Shown here: one piece after another, positions 33,951 to 43,006 of the stretch | How positions within the stretch are numbered: position 1 is the stretch's first letter | Layout of the letters: each line of letters opens with the position of its first letter | Assembly (NCBI RefSeq): GCF_000308855.1 | Contig: NZ_BAGM01000210.1 | Span: 40,874 to 104,873, forward strand | Direction: 5' to 3' | DNA: 64,000 bases | Source: Nocardia veterana NBRC 100344 | GTDB lineage: Bacteria > Actinomycetota > Actinomycetes > Mycobacteriales > Mycobacteriaceae | The notes under the pieces: generated by a model | What the model saw: the letters and a program-made list of their open reading frames with translations, nothing else | Database searches by the model: none | What the model was told of the DNA's origin: nothing | Program-made: the position numbers and the translations under genes

Positions 33951-35003
33951 ATGCTGCGAATCCTGTTCAGCGCGGACGATTTCGCCGCGACCCGGGTCGT
34001 ACCCGAACCCGCGCCGTTGCTGGAGACCAAGCTGGCGGCGCTGGCATTGCGGACGGGAATCGGCACATCGTGGGGGCCGCGCTGGCGGCACCACGCTCTG
34101 GCGGCGTTCCCGGCGGTGGCGAAGCCGGTGTGTGCGGTCGCCGCGGGATTCCGCGGGGCGGTGTCGCCGACCACGCTCGGGTCCTTCGACGAGGCCATGG
34201 ACACCGCAGCGACCCTGAGCCGGCGGCAAGCAGTGCAGGAAGTGCGGCTGTGGTACGGGAACCGGCCCGAGGCGGTGCCGCGGTTGATCCGAGCCACCGT
34301 CGACGGTGATCGCGAGGCCGCGCTGGTATTCCTGAATGCCATGCGGGCGGCATTCTCGGCGGTGGTGCAACCGTATTGGCAGGACATCTGGGCCAACCAT
34401 CAGAACACGCTCGCCGAGCACGGACGCCTGCTCGCCTGCCGCGGACCCGCGGCGACGCTCACCGCCGTGCTGCCGGGCGCCCGCTGGAGCGAGAACTGCC
34501 TGCTGATCGACAGTCCGCACGAGCGCACCGTCCGGCCGGCCGGACGAGGTGTGCTGCTGACACCCACGACGTTCTGGACCGGCCCACCGATCATCGGAGA
34601 GTTACCGGATCAGCCGGTGATGCTGGCCTATCCGGCCCGAGCCGCCGCGAGCCTGCGAATCGGACCCGAATCCGACACCCTCGCCGCTGTCCTCGGGACC
34701 ACTCGGGCCGCGGTGTTGCGCCGGCTGACCGCCGAGCACACCACGACCGACCTCGCGAAGCAGCTCGGCCTCAGTACCGCGTCGGCTTCGGAGCACACCA
34801 CGGCGTTGCGCGCGGCCCGGTTGATCAGCAGCCGCCGCGACGGGAAAACAGTCGTGCACCACGCCACGGCCTTGGGCCTGGACCTGGTCCGGGCCAACAC
34901 CCCTGTCACCGAACCCGGTTCGACAGCGGTAGCCGGTCTCCGCGAGAGGTACGCGACAACGCCGACCAGCGGAAGGGACAGCGAAAACCGTTGCCGCAGC
35001 TGA
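33951..35003 (+). CDS. DUF5937/ArsR-type winged-helix regulator
   Basis: The 350-residue protein has an N-terminal DUF5937-like part (MLRILFSADDFAATRVVPEPAPLLETKLAALALR) and a C-terminal winged helix (AAVLRRLTAEHTTTDLAKQLGLSTASASEHTTALRAARLISSRRDGKTVVHHATALG). This combination is common in actinobacterial regulators of unknown targets. The ATG at 33951 follows GGAGGGATTG. The preceding P450 gene reads in the same direction, so a shared transcript or regulation of the P450 is possible. Confidence 0.85.
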   Translation: MLRILFSADDFAATRVVPEPAPLLETKLAALALRTGIGTSWGPRWRHHALAAFPAVAKPVCAVAAGFRGAVSPTTLGSFDEAMDTAATLSRRQAVQEVRLWYGNRPEAVPRLIRATVDGDREAALVFLNAMRAAFSAVVQPYWQDIWANHQNTLAEHGRLLACRGPAATLTAVLPGARWSENCLLIDSPHERTVRPAGRGVLLTPTTFWTGPPIIGELPDQPVMLAYPARAAASLRIGPESDTLAAVLGTTRAAVLRRLTAEHTTTDLAKQLGLSTASASEHTTALRAARLISSRRDGKTVVHHATALGLDLVRANTPVTEPGSTAVAGLRERYATTPTSGRDSENRCRS

Positions 35004-35352
35004 ACTGTCGGCGGCGGAACCGCGGGGATTTCGATCCCGCCCGTGGTGCCGTGTTCTGTCCGGAACAGACGGTCGCCGAGCCGCGTACAGGTGAGAAATC
35101 CCGCTCGCCTGTCGAGCACGGCGACGGGACGCGTTCGACCACGTCACTCGCCGACGCTGTCTTCTCCGGTGAGGCGCTTCTCCGGTGAGGCGGCGTCACA
35201 CGCGGCGTCGCCCACCGGATACCTGTGTCGCCCTGGCATCGGCGGCCCGACTCTCGGGTTTGCCCGCGATTCGTGGAGGTAGTCCGGCTACGACGAACCG
35301 CGCTCGCGCCGTACGCGTAACAACCGGCGATCACCGTCCCGAGGAGCCCGAC
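35004..35352. other. Intergenic region with a 16-bp tandem duplication
   Basis: 349 bases without a supportable gene. The only structure seen is a perfect tandem pair of CTTCTCCGGTGAGGCG at 35161-35176 and 35177-35192. The small membrane-protein gene downstream has its GAGGAG ribosome site at 35341-35346. No clear promoter or terminator was picked out. Confidence 0.6.
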
Positions 35353-35718
35353 ATGGCCGCAGTATCACCGACCCGGCTGGCGCGCGCCCACGGTGTGTTC
35401 AATCTGGTCAGCGGCGCGTGGCCGCTGCTGGCCCGGCGTAGTTTCGAAGCCGTCTTCGGGGCGAAGACCGATCGCTGGCTGCTCTACACGGTCTCCGGCC
35501 TGCTCCTGGGCAATGGGCTCACCCAACTGACGGCCGAACCGACCGCGGCCGGCGTGCGCGCGGCGCGACAGTGCGGAACCGCGACCGCGCTGACCTTGCT
35601 GAGTATCGACCTGGTGTACGTCCCCGCGGGAACGATCCCGAAGACCTATCTCCTCGATGCCGCGATGGAACTCGGCTGGATCACGGCCTGGCGAGTCACC
35701 GCCCATCGTCCCGTTTGA
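35353..35718 (+). CDS. Small membrane protein of unknown function
   Basis: The 121-residue product has about three or four hydrophobic stretches: VFNLVSGAWPLLA near the start, LLYTVSGLLLGNGLTQL, TATALTLLSIDLVYVPAG, and LDAAMELGWITAWRVT. It resembles short four-helix membrane proteins annotated as hypothetical in actinobacteria. The ATG at 35353 has GAGGAG six bases ahead, which is a good start. It is flanked by two gene-poor gaps of about 340 bases. Confidence 0.7.
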   Translation: MAAVSPTRLARAHGVFNLVSGAWPLLARRSFEAVFGAKTDRWLLYTVSGLLLGNGLTQLTAEPTAAGVRAARQCGTATALTLLSIDLVYVPAGTIPKTYLLDAAMELGWITAWRVTAHRPV

Positions 35719-36061
35719 TCTGCGCCGAACGGCGCGGGAGTCTCCTCGACCGTGGCGGTGACGAGATCGGACCACCCGGTAGCACTCCGCAGCGGACGTG
35801 GACGTCGAGCGGTCATTACGGTGCGACTCCCCGACCGGACGGCCAACCCCGTGGTCCACGATCAGCTGTCCGCCCTGTTCCACCTTGACCATCCACCTGG
35901 TCCTCCCCCGCGTGCAGTCACCGCTGCATCGGCGCATTCGCGCCGTCGCCGAAACCCTGGCACACGAACTGCACTGGCTACCGGACTGATCCCGGCAGGT
36001 CCTGGCGGTTGTCCTCCATAACCGCCTCGACGGGGCCGCCAGTTCGTCCCGGCCCGCCTGA
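35719..36061. other. Gene-poor gap, possible degraded coding remnant
   Basis: 343 bases with no confident gene. Two forward frames carry protein-like fragments in sequence, ITVRLPDRTANPVVHDQLSALFHLDHP and then RRIRAVAETLAHELHWLPD, in different phases and without a good start. This could be the frameshifted remains of a small gene, but codon evidence is too thin to annotate it. Confidence 0.4.
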
Positions 36062-37444
36062 TCACGCACTCGCCGGCGGAGGCTCGGTCGTTGGGGATTG
36101 CGTTGTGTCCGTGGCCTTTTCCGCTGCCAACGCCGGCCTGGCCAAGACCTCGACGACAAGCAGGAGCACTCCGGCGATCAGCACGATTCCGATGACGACC
36201 AAGCCGGTGGCGTAGGGCCAGAGAACCAGAGCCAGCACGGCACCGGCGAGAACCGCGAGCCGCAGCGGAATCCGGTACCGCGCGGCGAAGGTCTCGACCA
36301 CGGTCGGTGGACGTTCGCGACGGCTACGCAGGGAACCGAGAACGCTGTCGAATCCGGAACGCACCGATCGGGCCGACCGGGACGGCCCGATCAGATAGCC
36401 GACAGCCGCCACGACCAGACTCACAACGGCGACCGCGCGCAGGGACACGCGCAGTGGGTGGATCACCGTGTCGAACAGCGCGGCGGCAGCGGGTGGCGAC
36501 AACGCGTCGCTGGGAACGGAATCCAGGTACACGCTGCGGGCGATCACCACGGCGACGGCCAACAGCACCATCGCGATCGCACCGGTGGCGCCGACGAGAG
36601 CGAACGCGCGCAGGCGTCGTCCGCCGGGAGCCAGCCACACCGCACCTGCCGCCGTGGCCAGCGCGATCCACGGCAGTATGTTCGCCATGCGGTCGAGCGT
36701 TCGCAACCATTTCTGGTACTTCGGCAGTTCGGTCGCATGGAACAGGACGAACTGCGCGTCCACATCCGGGATTTTGTCGGCGAAGCTGATTCCGCGAGCA
36801 TCGAGCCGTTCGCGCACTGTCGCCAGGATCGGCTGCAACGAGATGCTGACCGTACCGTCGTCGCTGACCTGCACCCCAGGTCTGGTCTCACCGTCGACCA
36901 CGCGCACCAGCGCGTCGTGCGCGCGTCGGTTGGCTGCGTCCCACACCTCCACGAACTGATCGCTGGTCACTACCGACGTCGCGGCCTGGTGGATGTAATT
37001 CTCGGCTTGGGACGCCACCAGCGCGGGGAGACTGTTCAGTGCCGCCACGGCCCGCGGCCGGTCGGCCAACCGGTCGGCATTCTCGGTCAGCGCGGCGACC
37101 GCGTCCGCGGTGAATGCCTTGATGTCGACCCGGCCGACGATCGCGTCGGTGATCTTGTCGGCCAATTCGTTCCGAATGGCCGGATCGGTGGCCAGCGGGG
37201 CCACGGTCGTGACATATCGATCGGTATCGAAGATCTCGCTGCGGACGAATCTCGTCGTCACCGATCCGATCATCAGGATCGCGGTGACTACCAGCAGTAC
37301 CGTCACACCCGTCCAGCGCCACACATGGCGGCGATCGGTCCGCGCGGCGACGTATGCCCGCAATCGCTCCAGCTCGGCGCGATCACCAGCCGACAGCGGT
37401 TGCTCCGACCGACCGAGTGTGGCATCCCCGTGATTGCTGGACAT
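36062..37444 (-). CDS. Conserved actinobacterial integral membrane protein
   Basis: The 460-residue protein has one membrane segment near residues 45-65 (WTGVTVLLVVTAILMIGSVTTRFV), a long extracytoplasmic domain (about 70-265, FDTDRYVTTVAPLATDPAIRNELADKITDAIVGRVD... ), then four or five more segments (ILPWIALATAAGAVWLAP, LVGATGAIAMVLLAVAVVIA, VAVVSLVVAAVGYLIG, LAVLAGAVLALVLWPYATGLVVIGIVLIAGVLLLVVEVLA). Families of this shape occur in Mycobacterium and Streptomyces without known function. The cytosolic C-terminus is Thr/Pro-rich. Confidence 0.8.
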   Translation of the reverse strand: MSSNHGDATLGRSEQPLSAGDRAELERLRAYVAARTDRRHVWRWTGVTVLLVVTAILMIGSVTTRFVRSEIFDTDRYVTTVAPLATDPAIRNELADKITDAIVGRVDIKAFTADAVAALTENADRLADRPRAVAALNSLPALVASQAENYIHQAATSVVTSDQFVEVWDAANRRAHDALVRVVDGETRPGVQVSDDGTVSISLQPILATVRERLDARGISFADKIPDVDAQFVLFHATELPKYQKWLRTLDRMANILPWIALATAAGAVWLAPGGRRLRAFALVGATGAIAMVLLAVAVVIARSVYLDSVPSDALSPPAAAALFDTVIHPLRVSLRAVAVVSLVVAAVGYLIGPSRSARSVRSGFDSVLGSLRSRRERPPTVVETFAARYRIPLRLAVLAGAVLALVLWPYATGLVVIGIVLIAGVLLLVVEVLARPALAAEKATDTTQSPTTEPPPASA

Positions 37445-37932
37445 CGTTTCTCACATCCTGAGTGACTCCGATTGTCGGAGCGAGACGCTTTCAATGCCGT
37501 GCGGCGATCGGCCCCGCCGTCGGCCGGTGCGGCAGGCGGTGGCGCGGTAACGCGAACGCGGCCGAGGAGACGACCGGACATTCAATGATTCGACGCCGAC
37601 ACTCGTACGGATACATTCGCCGGCGTGCCCGCTCGAGGGCTGCGGCTGCCGCGAGCCGGTCCCGGGACCGGGAACTACCCGCCGATCCGAGACGACGCTG
37701 TTCGACAGTGGAGCGCGGAACTCGTCGAACCTCGTGTGGGCCATGCCCTTTCGCTTGTTCGAGCCGATTTTCGACACCATTCACGGAAGTGCCAGTTGCT
37801 GAAATTTTGCCATAACCATCGAAACGTGCCTGTCCGCGGCGCATAATGAGAAATGAATACGCCCCAGGTCGACCGGCACGAATATCCGGCCGAATCGTTG
37901 CCAGCTGGTTTCCGTACCTTCCGGGAGGCCCG
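37445..37932. other. Intergenic region before the second GH15 gene
   Basis: 488 bases between divergent genes. No convincing open frame was found; forward frames here use rare patterns and lack ribosome sites. The last 100 bases are less GC-rich and probably hold the promoter of the GH15-MFS pair, but no clear -35/-10 pair at normal spacing was found. Confidence 0.5.
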
Positions 37933-39768
37933 ATGGACGCGTATCCTCCGATCGCTGAACACGGAATTGTGGGCGATCTGCAGACTGCCGCGCTGGTGTC
38001 GTCGGCCGGCACGGTGAATTGGTGGTGCACACCACGGTTCGATTCACCCAGCCTCTTCGGCGCCCTGCTCGACCACCGGCGGGGCGGCTACTGCCGTGTC
38101 GCGGCAGATTTGCCAGAGGACGAAGTTACCGTCCGCCAGTTGTACATGCCGGACACCGCGGTGCTCGTCACCCGCTTCATGGCGCCCGCGGGAGTCGGCG
38201 AGGTCGCCGACTTCATGCCGCCGATAGATACCGAGGCACCGACGGATCGCCATCGGCTGATCCGGATCGTGCGGGTGCTGCGTGGCCGCGTGCCCTTCGT
38301 CGTGTCCTGTCGCCCACGCTTCGACTACGGCCGTGCCGAACACCGCACCGTGGCACACGATCCCGAGTGGGTCATGTTCGAAAGCCCGGAAACCACACTG
38401 CATCTGCAAGCGTCCGACCCGATCGTGCTGCAGGTCGAGGATACGGACGCGACCGGCAGCTTCAGCCTCGAGGAGAATCAGACGGCGTTCCTCGTGTTGA
38501 CCGCCACCGGTGCGGGCGGGGAATTTCCGGCGTCTCCGCGGCGCAGCGAGGTAGCCGCCGAATTCGCGCACTGCCGCGAATGGTGGCAGGCATGGCTGCG
38601 GAACTCGACCTACCGCGGCCGGTGGCGCGATATGGTCAACCGTTCCGCGATCACCCTCAAACTGCTGACCTACGCACCGACCGGGGCGCCGATCGCCGCT
38701 CTCACGATGGGGCTGCCCGAACAACTCGGCGGCGAACGCAATTGGGACTATCGCTACACGTGGTTGCGCGACGGCTCCCTCTCGGTTCGGGCGCTGGTCG
38801 ATCTCGGATTCACCGACGAGGCCTACGCCTTCCGCCGCTGGCTACGGGAACGACTGGCCGGGACCACCCCGTCGGGTGAACCACTGCAGATCATGTACCG
38901 CATCGACGGTGACCCCCGCCTCGATGAGCAGATCCTCGACCACTGGGAGGGTTACCGCGGATCGTCGCCGGTACGCGTCGGCAACGCCGCCGCCGACCAG
39001 CTGCAGCTCGACATCTACGGTGAGGTCGCCGATGCGCTGGCACAGACCTCCGATATCGGCAGCGTATCCGGGTGGCGGGTCTTCGCCGAACTTCTGGACT
39101 GGCTGACCGACCACTGGGATCGCCCGGACGAAGGCATATGGGAAACCCGGGGCGGCAGAAAGGATTTCACCTACAGCAGGCTGATGACCTGGGTCGCGTT
39201 CGACCGAGGGATCCGCCTCGCTACCGAGCACGCGCGACCGGCGGATCTGGGCCGCTGGACCCGCGCGCGCGACGCCGTGTTCGACCAGATCCTCGAGCGC
39301 GGCTGGAACGAGGAGCGACGCGCCTACGTCCAGAATTTCGAGTCTCCGGTCCTGGACGCGTCGCTACTTCTCATGCCGCGCATGGGTTTTCTGTCCCCGC
39401 GCGATCCGGACTGGCTGAGCACCCTGGACGCGATGGACGAGGAGCTGGTCGACGACAGCCTGGTCTACCGATACGATCCCGCCGCCTCACCGGACGGGTT
39501 GCGCGGCTCCGAGGGGACATTCAACCTGTGCAGCTTCCTCTACGTCGAGGCGCTGGCCCGGGCCGGGCGCGTCGACCGTGCCCGTTACGCCTTCGACAAA
39601 ATGCTCACCTACGCCAACCACGTCGGGTTGTTCGCCGAGGAAATCGGCCCCTCGGGTGAGCAATTGGGCAACTTCCCGCAGGCATTCACCCATCTGGCGC
39701 TCGTCGCGGCCGCGATCGCACTCGACGACGAACTCGACCGTCTCGAATCCGGCACCGGAAAGCCCTGA
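37933..39768 (+). CDS. GH15 glucoamylase/trehalase-type glycoside hydrolase
   Basis: This complete 611-residue GH15 enzyme has the N-terminal beta-sandwich (YPPIAEHGIVGDLQTAALVSSAGTVNWWCTPRFDSPSLFGALLD), the barrel signature GGERNWDYRYTWLRDGSLSVRAL and the carboxylate regions GIWETRGGRKDFTYSRLMTWVAFDRG and LRGSEGTFNLCSFLYVEALARAG. The plan matches mycobacterial trehalases and related glucoamylase-like enzymes, so trehalose is a reasonable substrate but is not proven. The ATG at 37933 is preferred because GGGAGG is seven bases upstream. An MFS transporter gene follows after four bases, so both are one operon. Confidence 0.92.
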   Translation: MDAYPPIAEHGIVGDLQTAALVSSAGTVNWWCTPRFDSPSLFGALLDHRRGGYCRVAADLPEDEVTVRQLYMPDTAVLVTRFMAPAGVGEVADFMPPIDTEAPTDRHRLIRIVRVLRGRVPFVVSCRPRFDYGRAEHRTVAHDPEWVMFESPETTLHLQASDPIVLQVEDTDATGSFSLEENQTAFLVLTATGAGGEFPASPRRSEVAAEFAHCREWWQAWLRNSTYRGRWRDMVNRSAITLKLLTYAPTGAPIAALTMGLPEQLGGERNWDYRYTWLRDGSLSVRALVDLGFTDEAYAFRRWLRERLAGTTPSGEPLQIMYRIDGDPRLDEQILDHWEGYRGSSPVRVGNAAADQLQLDIYGEVADALAQTSDIGSVSGWRVFAELLDWLTDHWDRPDEGIWETRGGRKDFTYSRLMTWVAFDRGIRLATEHARPADLGRWTRARDAVFDQILERGWNEERRAYVQNFESPVLDASLLLMPRMGFLSPRDPDWLSTLDAMDEELVDDSLVYRYDPAASPDGLRGSEGTFNLCSFLYVEALARAGRVDRARYAFDKMLTYANHVGLFAEEIGPSGEQLGNFPQAFTHLALVAAAIALDDELDRLESGTGKP

Positions 39769-39772
39769 GACG

Positions 39773-41161
39773 ATGAGCGACCGGAGCGCTCCCGCCCGCC
39801 CCCGCGGTGTGCTGGCGCCCCTGGCACTCGCACAATTCATCTGCAGCTTCGCCGGCACGAACATGGCGGTGATGATCACCGACATCAGTCACGATCTGAA
39901 CGCCGACGTATCCGGCGTGCAACTGGTGATCACGCTGTTCCTGCTGATCATGGCGGCGTTGATGATCCCGGGCGGCAAACTCACCGACCGCTACGGCCGC
40001 AAACGCTGCTTCACCGTAGGCCTTTCGGTCTACGGCATCGGCGCGATACTGAGCGCGCTCGCGCCGGGACTGGGCGTGCTGGCGCTGGGCAACTCCGTGC
40101 TCGAGGGAGTGGGCACCGCGCTGTTGATCCCGCCGGTCTACATCCTGACCACCCTGCTGTTCACCGACACCACGGCACGCGCGCGAGCCTTCGGAGTGGT
40201 GATGGCGATGGGCGGAATCGGCGCCGCCGCCGGGCCGCTACTCGGCGGACTGATCGCCTCGAGCCTCGGCTGGCGAGCGGCATTCGCCTTCCAAGCGCTG
40301 GTCGTGGCGGCCATCCTGGTGTCGACACGCCGCGTACACGACCCACTCCCGCCCGACCCCACCCGCACCCTGGACATCACCGGCACCATCCGGTCCGCAG
40401 CCGGACTCGTCCTCCTCGTACTCGGAATCCTCGCCGCCGACAACGATTTACGGTGGAGCGCGATCCTGATCGTGCTCGCGATTCTGGTGCTGGCCGGATT
40501 CTTCCTGCACGTGCGCGCCACCGAACGATCGGGCGGCGACCCCCTGGTATCGACCAGCCTGTTCCACAGCCGGGCATCCAATTTCGGGCTGGCCACTCAA
40601 CTACTGCAATGGCTCATTCTGATGGGAACCTCCTTCGTCGTCTCGGCCTACCTCCAAGTCGTCCGTGGCTACGACCCCATCCGCACCGGCATCATCTTCA
40701 CCGCCGCCACCGCCGGACTGCTCGTATCGTCGCTGTCGGCCGCCCGCCTGGCAGCACGTTTCGCCCAGCGAACACTGGTCATGACCGGATTCGTCGTGGT
40801 CGCCGTCGGCATCGTGGTACTCATCGCCATGGCCGGACGCAGCCTCGACCCATGGGCGTTCGTACCCGGACTCCTACTGATCGGCCTCGGACTCGGCTCC
40901 ATGCTCACTCCCTCGGTCAACATCGTGCAGTCCGCCTTCACCGAGGAACGCCAGGGCGAAATCTCCGGCCTCTCGCGCTGTGTATCGAACCTGGGCTCCG
41001 CACTCGGCACCGCCATCGCCGGCACCATCCTCGTCGCCGGACTCAGCAGCCACGCCTACGCCATCGCTATGCTCGCGCTCGGCGCAGCCGCCGTCATCGG
41101 GCTCCTCGCGGCGGCCGCACTTCCCCACCGCACACGGGCCGGGAAACCGTCATCACGGTGA
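39773..41161 (+). CDS. MFS transporter of the 14-TM (DHA2-like) drug exporter type
   Basis: The 462-residue protein has the first segment ALAQFICSFAGTNMAVMITDISHDLNADVSGVQLVITLFLLIMAALMIPGGKLTDRYGRKRCFTVGL, which includes the DHA2-type motif A (GGKLTDRYGRKR). About fourteen hydrophobic segments can be read. It starts four bases after the stop of the GH15 gene, so it is translationally linked to it, an unusual partner for a drug-exporter-like protein. It could move a glycoside or antibiotic that the hydrolase processes, but that is inference. Confidence 0.88.
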   Translation: MSDRSAPARPRGVLAPLALAQFICSFAGTNMAVMITDISHDLNADVSGVQLVITLFLLIMAALMIPGGKLTDRYGRKRCFTVGLSVYGIGAILSALAPGLGVLALGNSVLEGVGTALLIPPVYILTTLLFTDTTARARAFGVVMAMGGIGAAAGPLLGGLIASSLGWRAAFAFQALVVAAILVSTRRVHDPLPPDPTRTLDITGTIRSAAGLVLLVLGILAADNDLRWSAILIVLAILVLAGFFLHVRATERSGGDPLVSTSLFHSRASNFGLATQLLQWLILMGTSFVVSAYLQVVRGYDPIRTGIIFTAATAGLLVSSLSAARLAARFAQRTLVMTGFVVVAVGIVVLIAMAGRSLDPWAFVPGLLLIGLGLGSMLTPSVNIVQSAFTEERQGEISGLSRCVSNLGSALGTAIAGTILVAGLSSHAYAIAMLALGAAAVIGLLAAAALPHRTRAGKPSSR

Positions 41162-41207
41162 GCGACACCGCCGTGTGCCGGCCCGCCCGTAACCGAAACG
41201 GCAGCGA

Positions 41208-41642
41208 TCAGCCGTGCATGACGACTTCGAGACGCGAGGCGTCGGGGAAATGGGTACCGAGTGTGGTCAGCTCGATCGCGATCCGACCGGGGCCGGGGGC
41301 GAAGGATATCGAGTTGGTCTCGTTGCGGAACATGTGCCGGGACACGCTACCGACGCCACCACTGTCCAGATTGCGCCACTTGACGACCGCGACGAGAGAC
41401 GACCCGCATCCGGCGCTGCCGGTGCCTGCGACGTCGACGGTCTGGTAGCCGATGGAGACCTGGTTGCTGTCGTCGAAGATGTTGGCCTTGGCGTTGACGG
41501 TCGTCGCGCACAGGCCGCCGTCGAACTGGGCGAACAGCGTCGGCATACCGGTGTGCGACTCGGCTGCGGCCGGCGCGGCCTGCAGCAGCGCGCTACCGAG
41601 GGCGGCCGTAGCGAGAACGGAAACAAGGGCAGGAGCGTGCAT
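41208..41642 (-). CDS. Small secreted protein
   Basis: The 144-residue product has a signal peptide (MHAPALVSVLATAALGSALLQAAPAAA) with likely cleavage before ESHTG. The mature part is beta-rich (ATTVNAKANIFDDSNQVSIGYQTVDVAG, SISFAPGPGRIAIELTTLG) and has two cysteines, in GGLCATT and SAGCGSS, that could form a disulfide. No family is recognised. The ATG at 41642 follows AGAGGA; the longer frame from 41669 would spoil the signal peptide. It is divergent from the twin kinase gene at 41793. Confidence 0.72.
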   Translation of the reverse strand: MHAPALVSVLATAALGSALLQAAPAAAESHTGMPTLFAQFDGGLCATTVNAKANIFDDSNQVSIGYQTVDVAGTGSAGCGSSLVAVVKWRNLDSGGVGSVSRHMFRNETNSISFAPGPGRIAIELTTLGTHFPDASRLEVVMHG

Positions 41643-41792
41643 GATGTCCTCTCGAAAGTCGAGCCCCACACGCTAGCGACCCACGGGCCCCGGTTCCACG
41701 CCGACTCGCTCGACATCGCGGCACGAAAAAACCATTGAGCGGCAATGCAGTTCGGGGCACGATGGTCGAAAATCGGTGTGTCTGGAAGGATT

Positions 41793-42890
41793 ATGGCGGA
41801 TCCGGTATCGGTGTTGTGGCTCACGGGTGCACCCGGGGTCGGTAAGTCGACGGTCGGCTGGATGCTCTACACCCAGGCGCGAGAACGGAACCGGCCCGTT
41901 GCTCACGTCGATATCGATCAACTGGGCCTGCTCGCGCCCGCGCCGGCCGACGACCCGGGTTGTCACCGGCTGAAGACCACCAACCTCGTCGAGGTACTCG
42001 ATACGTTCCGCCGCTACGGAGCCGAACATGTCATCGTGTCCGGTGTCGTCGATCCACAGCACGGAATCACCCCCTACCTGCCCGAGGCAAGCGATTTCGA
42101 GTTCACGGTGATCCGCCTGGGGTGTACCCGCGAGGAATTGCGGCGGCGCTACCTGGCGCGGGGCTTGTCCGGCGAGCGCGTCGACGAGGCGATGGCGTTC
42201 GCCGACAGCCTGGATCGCAACGCTGTCGGCGAACCACTGGACACCACGGCACTGTCCCCGGTCGACGTCGTGGACCTTCTGGCGGATCGGCTACGTCCGC
42301 AGGAACGTTCCCGCCCGACCGCGTCCGCTTCGGCGCCGGCGAGGCCGGCTGCATCCGCACCGCTTCCGGTGTTGTTGCTCGTCGGCCCGACCGCGGTCGG
42401 CAAGTCGACCGTCGGCTGGGAGGCGCTGCGGATCCTCTGGGGCCGCGGTATCACCGCCGCCTACATCGACGCCGACCAGCTCGGGTTCTTCGACGCGGAT
42501 TCGGCACCGAATATCAAGGCCGACAATCTCCTTCGAGTCTGGCACGGGTATCGCGGGGTCGGTGCGCGGGCACTGGTCGTCGTTGCCAGAGGGACGCCGC
42601 ACCGATACCGGCAAGCGCTCGCCGGCGAACACGTCACCACCGTATGCCTGCGGGCATCCGAAACCGAGCTGGCCGAGCGGATCGAGCAGCGCAGCCGCGG
42701 CGATGGGCCCCGTCTGCCGGGCGACTCACTTGCCGGAGCCTCGGTCCGGCATCAGCGGCATCTGCTGTCCCGCGCCGCCGCCGAAACAACGGCCCTCCGA
42801 CGATCCCGCGGTGGCGCCACCGTCGTCGACACCGACAGACGAGCAAGCGCGGCGATCGCGGCGGATCTGGTCGAGCTGCTCGAACTCTGA
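41793..42890 (+). CDS. Tandem P-loop kinase-like protein (two related domains)
   Basis: The 365-residue protein contains two copies of a small AAA_33/kinase-like P-loop fold. Domain 1 (about 8-170) has Walker A GAPGVGKST at 12-20 followed by VGW, then VAHVDIDQLGLL and NLVEVLDTFRRYGAEHVIVSGVVDP. After a Ser/Ala/Pro linker (171-190), domain 2 has GPTAVGKST at 198-206 followed again by VGW, then TAAYIDADQLGFF and NLLRVWHGYRGVGARALVVVARGTP. The parallel order shows an internal duplication. Each may phosphorylate a small molecule; no substrate is known. GGAAGGA precedes the ATG. Confidence 0.85.
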   Translation: MADPVSVLWLTGAPGVGKSTVGWMLYTQARERNRPVAHVDIDQLGLLAPAPADDPGCHRLKTTNLVEVLDTFRRYGAEHVIVSGVVDPQHGITPYLPEASDFEFTVIRLGCTREELRRRYLARGLSGERVDEAMAFADSLDRNAVGEPLDTTALSPVDVVDLLADRLRPQERSRPTASASAPARPAASAPLPVLLLVGPTAVGKSTVGWEALRILWGRGITAAYIDADQLGFFDADSAPNIKADNLLRVWHGYRGVGARALVVVARGTPHRYRQALAGEHVTTVCLRASETELAERIEQRSRGDGPRLPGDSLAGASVRHQRHLLSRAAAETTALRRSRGGATVVDTDRRASAAIAADLVELLEL

Positions 42891-42973
42891 CCACAACGGC
42901 CGGGCACCTCGACCCCGGCCACGAATGCTCGCCCGCAGGCGGCGCTGCGTCGAGGACGCGAACCGGCCTTGCT

Positions 42974-42989
42974 TTCGAGCGCGCTCGAA
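42974..42989. promoter_or_regulatory. Perfect 16-bp palindrome upstream of the SDR-merR pair
   Basis: TTCGAGCGCGCTCGAA is a perfect dyad 17 bases upstream of the SDR ATG. Position and symmetry suit an operator for the MerR-type protein encoded downstream, but the GC-rich centre may also be chance in this DNA. Confidence 0.55.
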
Positions 42990-43006
42990 GCTCTATCGTC
43001 GCCGCC

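Noticed and set aside
35752..36021. Protein-like pieces in two frames, perhaps a frameshifted small gene
   Set aside because: No start with a ribosome site and no family match; described only as a gene-poor gap.
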